Below, piece by piece: positions 55,615-64,000 of a stretch of 64,000 bases of DNA. Within the stretch, counting starts at the first letter, position 1. The number at the start of each line of letters is the position of its first letter. The position numbers and the translations under genes were made by a program. The DNA is from Anaeramoeba flamelloides (lineage: Eukaryota > Metamonada > Anaeramoebidae). The stretch lies in contig JANTQA010000012.1 of the NCBI GenBank assembly GCA_027625915.1, positions 10,812,501 through 10,876,500 of the forward strand, read 5' to 3'. The notes under the pieces are model-generated. The model was not told the DNA's origin. It saw nothing but the letters and a program-made list of their open reading frames with translations, and made no database searches.

Positions 55615-56456
55615 TTAATTCTCTGAAGTGTTTATTTCTGAATTAGAATATCCATCTGAACCTTCTGATTTACTGATTTTTAATATTTTCTCTTGATCTA
55701 CAATTGGATTAACATTGGAATGAAGCTTTTGGCTTATTATCATAGATGAATACCTTTGTAGAGGCTTGTTTTTTGCTGATCTTATAGTTATTGCACCAAA
55801 TACTTCATCTAATTTAATACCACCTTGTGTATTATTGGATTCTAAAGATTGGGTAAGCTTTTTTTTTAAATCCTTTATTTCCCTTTTGAATCTTTCTTTG
55901 GATTTTTTTTTTGAGTTTTTAATGGTATGTTGAATGTCATCTTTGGGCCATTTTATATCAAATATTGATTTATTTTCTTTTAATGACGAGATTAATTTTT
56001 GGATAGTTTTTAATGTTATATTATTGCTATCAAAATATAATGAATGTAATGCCTTATTTGCCGATAAACAATTAGCAAGTATTAGGCAACCTTCATCACC
56101 AAGCATATTTCCAGAGATATCTAGCCCCTTTAGCGTCATATTTGCTACCAACGGTTCAAAGAATTCACCAATAACACTTTTTGATAGCGATAAATGTCTT
56201 TTTTTACTTCCAGCAAGCCTTAAAAATTTGATATTTTCAGTTTCAAATAATGATGATATGAATGATGAATATTTATCTGTTGTACCACGACTAAAGTTTC
56301 TTGATATTGATAATCTTTCCAAGCCTTTCACATAACACATCGCTTTACACACCCTAGATAATCCTTCGTTTTCCATCTTACAATCATCCAAAAATAATTC
56401 TTTTAGAACATTTTTATTTTTATATTTTTTGAAGAAATATTGAATTTTTTTTGCTC
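55615..56456 (-). CDS. CARMIL-like actin regulator, exon 4 (last LRRs, C-terminal tail)
   Basis: Continues exon 3 in phase through acceptor AATAG (56457). The join reads NPIGIEG-AKKIQYFFKKYK. It contains the last leucine-rich repeats (LKELFLDDCKMENEGL, LERLSISRNFSRG, MTLKGLDISGNMLGDEG and LHSLYFDSNNITLKTIQ). These follow the order of the CARMIL LRR domain, including the counterpart of the vertebrate WDKNNIT repeat. A charged helix (KSKERFKREIKDLKKKL) and a Ser-rich tail follow. I see no obvious capping-protein interaction motif, so control of capping protein is uncertain. The frame opens upstream of any ATG, which confirms that this is an internal exon. Confidence 0.82.
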
Positions 56457-57013
56457 CTATTGAATTTGAAAAATTAGAAAGATAAATAGTTTAATTAAAA
56501 AATAATGAAATTTTGTTTTTTATTTTATGAATATTTTCAAAAAATGAACTTTTTTTTTTTTTTATTTTAAATCTTTATTTTTTTAAAAAAAATGCGATTA
56601 AAATGTTTTCAACAGTATTTCTTAAAACATTGTATTAGACACTTGTACAAAAAAGAGGGTATTTTTTTTTTAACATTGCATATAATATTCTCTTTTAAAG
56701 TTGTTCTATTTACAAATTGGTAATACAAAATTAATACAAATACCCATTCCCGTTTAATCAGAACAAATAGGGTTATAAGTCAAAATATGTTGAATAAAAT
56801 ATTTTTAAAAAAAAATTATACTTTTATTGTAGAAAATAATACCTATACAATTTCAATAAAAAATCGGTAATATGAAAGGGTGATAAACGATTTTTAAGAA
56901 TAAAATATATTTATGCTTTTCCCATTCTATTTAAAATTCCAAGAAAATTCATTTCTGGTGTGTTTTAAAAAAAATATAATTTTGTAAAAATTCTGAATTT
57001 TTGAAAATTTGAG

Positions 57014-57046
<33 letters not shown>

Positions 57047-57356
57047 AGATTGTGTGGACTTTCACAAGATTACATTATTTTCCTTAATAATATCGTTTTA
57101 GATATTAAGAATACATATTTATTAATCTAAAGTTTCTGTTCTGATTTTTTTCATTTCTTGGAAATTTAATGATCTTGTTACAATGTAATACTTTGGAAAA
57201 GATAATTCCACAATTTTATAAAAAATGATTTTTAAAAATAACCTTTTTGTCATTATTTTTGTTTAAATTACCCTGTTTAAGAATTATTAATTTTTAATTA
57301 CTTTCAGATTAAAGAAAAAAAAAAAAAAAAGATAGATATAATTATTTGTTTTTTAC
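56457..57356 (-). other. Intron 3 of the CARMIL-like gene, 900 bp
   Basis: Donor GTAAAA at 57356, acceptor AATAG at 56457. It includes an (AT)n tract at about 57016-57045. No element with clear ends. Confidence 0.7.
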
Positions 57357-57959
57357 CTTCAATACCAATTGGATTTGCGCTAGCTCTAAAAACAAAATCT
57401 GATAAATTATTATTTTTAAAAATTTTTTCTAAAATATCTGCGGTTTGCTCGCCTTTTAAATTACAATTGCTAAGTGATAAATGCTTTATACTAGACATTT
57501 TTAAGCACATTTTTGTGATACCTTTATAATCATTTTTCTCACATTTATTATTACTCAGATTTAAATATTGCAAAGTTCTATCCTTACAAGCTTCTGTAAT
57601 GCTTTTGCAAATAAATCCAAAATCTAAATAACATTTTGAAAGATTCAAATGCTTTAATTGCATTTTTTTTTTTATCGCTCTTAAAAAAAGTTCGAATTCT
57701 AATGAACCAGATCTATAAAAATTATTATTGGATAAATCTAAAAATTGAATTTTGGAATGCTTGTTATTATTTTTTAATGCTTTTAATAATTTGCTAATAG
57801 AGTCTGAATTTAAGGAATTATTAGAAAAATTTAAATGCTTCAGTCCTGTCTCCATATTTTCCAAGCCCTTTACAAAATATTTCATTTCTTTATCAGCAAC
57901 TGAATTATTTGATAAATCTATGTACTCGAGTGGTAATTTTGGATTAGTTAAAGCATTTC
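57357..57959 (-). CDS. CARMIL-like actin regulator, exon 3 (central LRRs)
   Basis: 603 bases opening with NALTNPKLPLEYIDLSNNSV after acceptor AATAG (57960-57961). It continues with regular leucine-rich repeats (LKHLNFSNNSLNSDSI, IQFLDLSNNNFYRSG, LKHLNLSKCYLD, LQYLNLSNNKCEKN, IKHLSLSNCNL). The repeat lengths of about 28-30 residues are of the CARMIL/ribonuclease-inhibitor type. It ends with ANPIGIE and one base before donor GTAAAA. Repeats of this kind form the horseshoe that binds membrane or actin-system partners. Confidence 0.85.
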
Positions 57960-59909
57960 CTATTAATAATACATTTTTTGTATTTTTTAATTTTCAAAAA
58001 GAAAAATATAATAATCAGAAAAATTTAAAAGGTAAAAAAAAATTAATACTGGTACCACAGTTATTAAAAAAAAAATGTTTTTAAAATGATTAATTAGACA
58101 TTTTCTTTGGTTTCTTTGAATAATTTGACAGATTACTGTAGTTTTTACCATTTTTTTTTTTTTTTTTTGAGTTATATAATTTCTGTTGTTTTTTTTTTGA
58201 TTTATACAATTTTTTTTTGAGTCATCGAATTTCCTTTTTTTTTATTAATCCAACCAATAATACTTGATGAAAACATTTCTTTATTGATAAAAATAAAAAA
58301 AAAAGAAAAAATAAAAAAACTGAAATATTCCGTTAAATTCTAACTTTATAAAATTTAATTTTACTCTCAATGTATAAGAAGAGAAATGTGAATCATATTA
58401 ATGAAATAAATTTTATTTTTAATTGATAATTTGTAAAGATCTTGTTGTTTTTTCAATACCATGTGAAAAAAAAAGAAATTTAGGAAATTGAATGAAAACA
58501 ATATTTCATTTACAAACTAATTCAAATATACAAAAATGTAAAATTTATCTCAAAAATTCGATAAGGAAGAGTTTAAATAAGATTATTTGATATTTATAGT
58601 TTCAGTTGGTTTTTTAAATTGTTTTTTTTGATAAACCAAGTTTGTTTCTTCGTACTATATTCTCATTATGTAAGAGTGCAAATTATTTAAAAGTTCGCCA
58701 AATAATTCAAAAGATTCAAACTGAAAACCATATATTTCAAGATCTCTTGAAATTTTGAAACAGAAAATAAAAAATAAAATTTTATAGAAATAATATTTTT
58801 TATATTAAAAGTCATACTTATAACCCAACAATTCCAAAAGCACTCGAAAAACCTTTTTTCTGATCAATTTAAAATAAAAATAAAAAAATTGAAAATTTAT
58901 TCCCATTTTTTCAATAAATATAATGAATTATCGGAGTAGCTATTAATAATATTTCTTGGAATAATGTTTAAACAAATTTAGATATTGCAATTATAACCCT
59001 TTTCGTAAATGTAAAAATGAAAAATAATTTCAAATTTGAAAAATTAATCGAGAAAATAACTGAAAACTAAAATCTAACTTATTATTTTTTTTAAAAATAA
59101 GAATCATTTTTCTCAATTTATATGGGTGAATTTTTTTTAATATACAATAGGTATTTGATTATTTTGAATTGACATTAAATTAAGAAAACCATTTTTTTGA
59201 AGAAAATTTCCAATCAAGTTCACAATTGAAATTTAAAGTTTTGAAAAAATTATTCAAGAAAAGATCTAAAGAAAATAAAACTCTTATATAATATTGTAAA
59301 AAAAAAATAATTATCAAAATAGATGTTTTATAATCAATCTATCATTTATCTAAGGAATAATCACAAAAAATTAGATTTTATATTTTCCGTCAATTTCATG
59401 ATTAATTTTTTAGATTTGAGATTATTTTTCATTTTTACATTTACGAAAAGGGTTAGAATTGATATATTTTGATTATTTAAACAATATTCCAATAAATATT
59501 ATTAATGGCTACTCCGATAATTAATATTATATTTATTGATAAAATGGGAATAAATTTTTGAATATTTTTTAGATTATTTTAAATCGATCAGAAAAAAATG
59601 GATTTCCAAGTGTTTTGGTATTTTTTTGGGGCTTCAGATTCGGCAGTAATTATTAGTAAAGGGCTAATTATGGGAAAATTGTAAGAAAGGTTTTTCGTTT
59701 TTATAATTGGAAAATGACTGTAATAAATTTGAATTAAATTGATTTTTCCAAAACATTCCCTAATTTTTGGAGATTAGATCCTTAATAATTACTTAAAATA
59801 AAGATGTTGAAACTACCAATTATAAGAGTAAGAATAAGAATCATAAGAATTATCAGAAAGTAAAAAAAGGTAATTATAAATCTAGAATTGACAATAAAAA
59901 TAAACGTAC
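57960..59909 (-). other. Intron 2 of the CARMIL-like gene, 1.95 kb
   Basis: Donor GTACGT at 59909 joins GIKLL-G to NALTNPK. Much of the intron is the fold-back element at 58834-59618. Confidence 0.75.
58834..59618. mobile_element. Fold-back element with arms of about 200 bp in a CARMIL intron
   Basis: The left arm starts CCAAAAGCACTCGAAAAACC. The right arm, inverted, starts CCAAAACACTTGGAAATCC. Inside, paired blocks such as TTTTCGTAAATGTAAAAATG and its complement continue for about 200 bp per arm around a unique centre. No target duplication is clear and no gene is present. It is probably a MITE or fold-back transposon of an unknown superfamily. Confidence 0.78.
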
Positions 59910-60447
59910 CTAGCAATTTTATCCCGTCGATAATTCTCAGGCCTGAAAAAGTAATTTTTTTAATCTTTTTTGTTGTTCCAATTGCAGCTGAGAAAATTGT
60001 CAAGGCCTTACTCCAATTTAATCCAGAGATATAAATTTCTTCAAAATGTAAATTGTGCATTAATGTAGTGGCAATTGGCTGGACTGCTTTATCCTCTCTC
60101 ATTTCTTTTGGAAATTCGGACATAAATGATAAATTTAGAATCTTTTGTTGTGATTTGTCTTCATTGTTCAAAATGTTATTGCGAATCCGATCAATCATCT
60201 TTTCGCATGCCTCCACCTTGAAATAATTACACCAAGCCTTGTAGGTATCCACAAAGCCTTTACCTAACGTTTTTGTTGGCTTTTCTGAGAGCTCTTCAAA
60301 ACTTTGGGAATCGCCTTCAAATTTTAAAAGATACTTGTCTGGAAAGCCTTCAATAATTGGGTGGTAATTTTGGAAGATGGTTGTAAGAAGATCATCTGAC
60401 TGATCAGAAAGAATATCAATTTGAAAGTTTTTAAAAAGCAATTCAAT
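59910..60447 (-). CDS. CARMIL-like actin regulator, exon 2 (end of PH-like domain, start of LRRs)
   Basis: Begins IELLFKNFQIDILSDQSDDL directly after GTATCCAG and ends GLRIIDGIKLL plus one base before donor GTACGT. The first 40 residues correspond to the last strand and helix of the CARMIL PH-like domain. They are followed by VDTYKAWCNYF, the helical linker found in CARMIL proteins, and the first LRRs (KILNLSFMSEFPKEMREDKAV, FEEIYISGLNW). An ATG at 60480 is in frame but sits in the intron's pyrimidine tract, with a stop just upstream. The splice to 63692-63970 explains the domain better. If that ATG were used, the protein would have only a stub of the PH domain. Confidence 0.8.
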
Positions 60448-60588
60448 CTGGATACAAACCAAAAGAAATACATTTTCCATTTGTCAGGTTCAATTTGTGC
60501 CGAAAGAGAGATAAAAAAAAAAGAAAAAGAAAATGAAACATGTGAGTTGTGGTATAAGTAATTAAAAAAAAAAACAGTTTTTCTTTAA

Positions 60589-60756
60589 GGGAGTAGTCTC
60601 TATTATTTTTTTTGACCAATTTCAAATAGGGATTCCTTATCTAGAAATATATTTAATATTGGAAATCAACAGGGTTTGGAAATCTAAGTAATTGTAAAAA
60701 AATTTTTCTCAATCTCTATTAGATTTAGGTAATAAAATTTAATTGAGATTAGTCTC
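60589..60756 (+). mobile_element. 168-bp deletion derivative of the GGGACTAGTC TTAA family
   Basis: Ends GGGAGTAGTC and GATTAGTCTC, flanked by TTAA at 60585-60588 and 60757-60760. It keeps about 75 bp of the left and 90 bp of the right end of the 930-bp element, with the middle missing. Confidence 0.85.
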
Positions 60757-61088
60757 TTAAGGAAGTAAGTACATTTTTCAAATTTTGAGTGCCACCAATT
60801 TATGTGAAACTGAATTCATTCAAATCATTTCCTTAACTAAATATATTGATATTTTTAATAAATACTAGAGTGGAATATTTCTGTAGTTAAATATGTTACC
60901 AGACCAACTAAAAAATTGAATTCAAAAAAATGAAAAGATTGATTGAAAAAATAAATAAAAAATCCTTTATTTCTTGATCTTTCTAAAAAATTTGATACAA
61001 TTGATTCTTCTTAATTTGTTTTTATTTTTTAATTCTTCATGGAAATACTTTTGTTTGTAAAATTATGGAGAAAAATAATTATAGTAGG

Positions 61089-61571
61089 GAAAAAATACAG
61101 TACATGAAAATAATCCCAGACAAGATTTTTAATTGTGAAAATTAGTAAAATTCATGAGTAATTTCTTTTATTTTCAATCAGATCCTTTTTATAAATAACC
61201 AATTTTTTTATGAAACAAGTAAAAAACCGACTTGAGGTGCATTATAGTAGGGTGGTCTCTAGAATACTCAATTAAATTATTTGATAATATAAGTAGATCG
61301 ACTTTTTGAAAAACAATCGAGTTTTATAGAGGTTTACTAAGAGTTTGGAAAATGATAATTTTTATTCTTGTTTTTTAATTGTTTGAATGGTGTTTTAAAC
61401 AAGTGTGATTTCATTGATCATCATTCTAATAAGTGGATGAGTTATAATTTTAAAAGTTTGATTCTTAAAAAAAGGATTTGATTCTAAATAAATGAAATTA
61501 AACATCAATTTTACTAATATTCACATGTAAAAATCTTGTCTGGGATTATTTTCATGTCAGGTATTTTTTTC
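61089..61571. mobile_element. TIR element, CATGAAAATAATCC family, member without the nested MITE
   Basis: Ends contain AAAAATAC then CATGAAAATAATCCCAGAC, mirrored at about 61535-61571. It matches the reverse complement of 13703-14381 in its interior (CATTCTAATAAGTGGATGAG). Boundaries are uncertain by a few bases. Confidence 0.75.
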
Positions 61572-62145
61572 ACAACTTTACTTTTTATTTCAAAAGAATT
61601 TCTCAAAATGTATTTAAAAATCCTGTTTTCATTTAATTCATCTAATTCTAGTTTTAGTTCAGAAAATAAGATATTTTTTTAATTCTTCTTGAGAATAAGG
61701 GTTTATTGGACCTATTTGTTTGATTTAATAATTATTTATTTTCAATTAAAATAAGCACGAACAATAATTCTGAATCTGATTGAAATTTTTTCTCCAATTT
61801 TCTTTTCCTTTGGGTTGAATCTTTTGTAACTGCTTTTTGATTTTGAAAATTCAACTCCTTTATTTTAATTTTTGAAATAGCATTCTTCATTTTGGGTATT
61901 TTTGATAAAAATATTTGAAAATTGAATTTTGAAGTTAAATTTGTAAAAAAATGTTTTGAAAAATAATAATAAATAGTAATGGGAAAAGAAATTCAAGTCT
62001 ATAATTTTTTTTGGATTCATTCCAAGTTAAGAATTTAAATGAAAAAAAATCTTCGAAATAGGCTTTGTTTGAATTTTTTTTTTTTCTTTACTTGGTTTCA
62101 ACAAATTTCTTTGGAATGGTGATCTTTCTTTTTTGGTCTTCTTAA

Positions 62146-63072
62146 GGGACTAGTCTATATAAATTTTTTTTTGACCAATAGCTAAATAAGGAATCCTTAT
62201 CTTGAAATATGTTTAAAATTGAAAATAGACAGGTTTTTTCAATGTTAGAACTTTTAGTTCTTGTTTTTTTAAAATTTTACAATTCTGTCAAAAAAAGTGA
62301 CTTTGAAAAATTTTTTTTAAAAAAAGATCTTTCAACGGATGAGAATTTTTTGATTAATCTGGATTTAATTATTTTCTCAAAAATAATATTTATTCTCATT
62401 TTTATAAACGAAAAAATAATTGAAAAATGGTGAATATTTTCTCTTTCACTTCTGTTCATCCAACTTGACTCTATAAAGAACTCAATTTGTTTTAACAATA
62501 ATTACTTTTTAAAAAAATAGTTCTTATTCTTTTCTTTGATTTTTTTTGACTCTGACAAAAACTTTTGGAATGATAATTTGGGAACACTTAAAAAAACTTC
62601 AAATTCAACAAAAACAAAAGAATGTAAACTGAAAAAGTAGATTCATGAAAAAAAAGAATGGTACAAGAAAAGAAAGAAAATATTTTATTAAGAGTAAAGC
62701 ATATATTGTATATTTTTTTCGAATCAAACTGCTTTTTCATGCAAATCCAAAAAAACCTTTTCAGGTTTATTTTTCAAACTATTTTTTGTACTTCTTACTC
62801 AAACCCAACAAGGTTTTGCTTTCTTGCAAATATTTTTGTTTATTTTTTGTATTTTTGCGAAAAGTTGAAAAAAAGCAACTTTTAAAAAAGAAAAAATCGA
62901 AAAATTTGTTATTTCTATAAAAACAATAACTAAATTTAATGAATGCTATTTAGCAAGATTTCATTACTATACTAAGAATTTTTTCACTTTGATTTGAAAT
63001 CTAAGTAATTGGCAAAAAAAATTCTAAATCTCTATTAAATTTACCTAAAAAAATTTAATATATACTAGTCCC
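62146..63072 (+). mobile_element. TTAA-flanked transposon, GGGACTAGTC family, copy 3
   Basis: 927 bp between TTAA at 62142-62145 and 63073-63076. Ends GGGACTAGTC and ACTAGTCCC. Same orientation and nearly the same sequence as 4524-5455, indicating recent activity. It encodes nothing conserved. Confidence 0.9.
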
Positions 63073-63691
63073 TTAAAGAAAATATTTGTTTCAAATACAC
63101 ACACTTTTTCGGGTCTATTTTGTTGGTTTATTTTTTTGATTAATTTCAATCTTTCGGATAGACACATTTCTAGATCCAATACCAAATTTAATCAAAACAA
63201 AAATTGAAAAAAAAAAATACAATCAAAAAAATGTTCTAAAAAAATTGAAAAATTAAAAGTCTCAACTCTGAATCACTTTGGTTCTTTCACAAACACTATA
63301 TGTTGCAGTATAAATAGAACAAAATTTTCATTCGTCTTTGTCCCAAAAAAGATTTTTTCAATCAGGTAACATTTCTAATTTTGTAATTCAAAAATCAACT
63401 TAAATTATTAATTTTGCTTATAATTGAAAACTTTGATGACTTGTTCTAATTCTTTGATTGATTTTTTGCAAATCTGAATGAAAATTTTGATCTTTTTATT
63501 TTACGTTTAACAGTAGAGTAGTGAGTGACGTTTTGGTTTCAAAGTTTCAATGTCTGGTGGCACTCAAGAAAATATTTTTCAGTTATGTTTACACAATTAA
63601 ACTTTTTTAAAATGGCAAAATGTGCTTAGTTCCTAAATGTTTACACCATAAAGTGAAAATTATGAGAAAAACAAATTTCTAAAAAACTTAC

Positions 63692-63970
63692 ATGACCTAT
63701 TTCATGCCTAATTATTTTTGTAAGGTCAAACAAATGCCCACTTCGACATATTCTTTTTTTTATAGATCCCTTTCTTTTCCCCACAGTAATTATCCGATAT
63801 TTTGAAACAACAAGTATCCGATCTTCAATCCTTATCAGCTTTTTATCCCTTGTTTTCCTTTTACGAATCCAGGCCATTGATTTGATCTCTTCGCCAAGGG
63901 ACTCCATTAGTTCATTTATAAAACTTTTTTCTTCAAGTGTTATTTTTCGACAAGAAGCTGTTTGGCTCAT
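63692..63970 (-). CDS. CARMIL-like actin regulator, exon 1 (PH-like domain)
   Basis: 93 codons from the ATG at 63970 (MSQTASCRKITLEEKSFINE...), ending IIRHEIGH at a GTAAGT donor. The pattern is an N-terminal helix (FINELMESLGEEIKSM), then strands (KLIRIEDRILVVSKYRIITVGKRKGS is split by turns), then HLFDLTKIIR. It matches the non-canonical PH domain that opens CARMIL/LRRC16 proteins, where a helix is followed by basic strands, KVLVLTSCRAFLV and LEIHGVV. CARMIL proteins bind actin capping protein and membranes and promote actin assembly at the leading edge. The four exons (279, 538, 603 and 842 bases) give a continuous 753-residue frame. The promoter lies at or beyond the window edge. Confidence 0.78.
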
Positions 63971-64000
63971 AGATTTTGTTTTTGAGTGATTTTGAGCAAA

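Larger units (their letters stand above)
60448..63691 (-). other. Intron 1 of the CARMIL-like gene, 3.24 kb, transposon-filled
   Basis: Donor GTAAGT at 63691 and acceptor CCAG at 60448 join phase-0 exons (HEIGH-IELLF). Inside are three elements (60589-60756, 61089-61571 and 62146-63072), together about half its length. Confidence 0.72.

Noticed and set aside
60443-60625. Start of the CARMIL gene at the ATG at 60480, and the small frame beside it
   Set aside because: It sits in the pyrimidine tract before a good 3' splice site, and starting there would cut the PH-like domain. The exon at 63692-63970 fits better.

Overview
The window is about four-fifths A+T, with long A and T runs, GT-AG introns, Asn/Lys/Glu-rich low-complexity protein stretches and dense small transposons. 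The recognisable genes (a seven-pass RGS receptor, a CARMIL-type actin regulator, the kinetochore protein NDC80, a PTAR1-type prenyltransferase subunit and an ankyrin protein) are eukaryotic. I infer a free-living amoeboid protist. The gene style reminds me of Anaeramoeba, but I cannot prove this from sequence alone.

Layout. 1-6.5 kb: the tail of an unidentified gene, then interspersed repeats. 6.5-15.8 kb: a minus-strand RGS receptor gene (exons 15295-15393, 15002-15198 and 6572-7967) with a 7 kb intron full of transposons. 15.8-21.5 kb: transposons, a perfect hairpin, and a repeat block carrying a tRNA-derived SINE. 21.5-27.8 kb: a direct duplicate of the RGS gene with the same three exons, but frameshifted in the RGS domain. 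30-31.5 kb: ankyrin gene. 31.8-32.2 and 37.2-37.4 kb: LINE tails. 34.9-36.6 kb: PTAR1-like gene. 39.1 kb: possible ion-channel relic. 43.5-45.8 kb: NDC80. 46-53 kb: gene-poor. 53.2-54.3 kb: two small unidentified genes. 55.6-64 kb: a four-exon minus-strand CARMIL gene whose PH-like first exon lies at the right edge.

The two RGS copies act as a natural experiment. Wherever one carries an insertion that the other lacks, the exact element ends and target-site duplications can be read. This defines several transposon families: TTAA-flanked GGGACTAGTC and CCCTAGTA elements, TA-flanked mariner-like MITEs of several kinds, and a 1.25 kb element with a 3-bp duplication and subterminal arrays of TCGCGA palindromes. 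A separate pair of repeat blocks (2 kb and 20 kb) does the same for other MITEs and for the SINE. Large introns here appear to be transposon landing sites: the introns without insertions are 96-143 bp, while those with insertions run from about 2 to 7 kb.

Functionally the genes are unrelated housekeeping and signalling genes: heterotrimeric G-protein signalling (RGS), actin capping-protein control (CARMIL), kinetochore-microtubule attachment (NDC80) and protein prenylation (PTAR1). I see no operon, CRISPR, rRNA or canonical tRNA gene, and no retrovirus, LTR element or Polinton that I can support.
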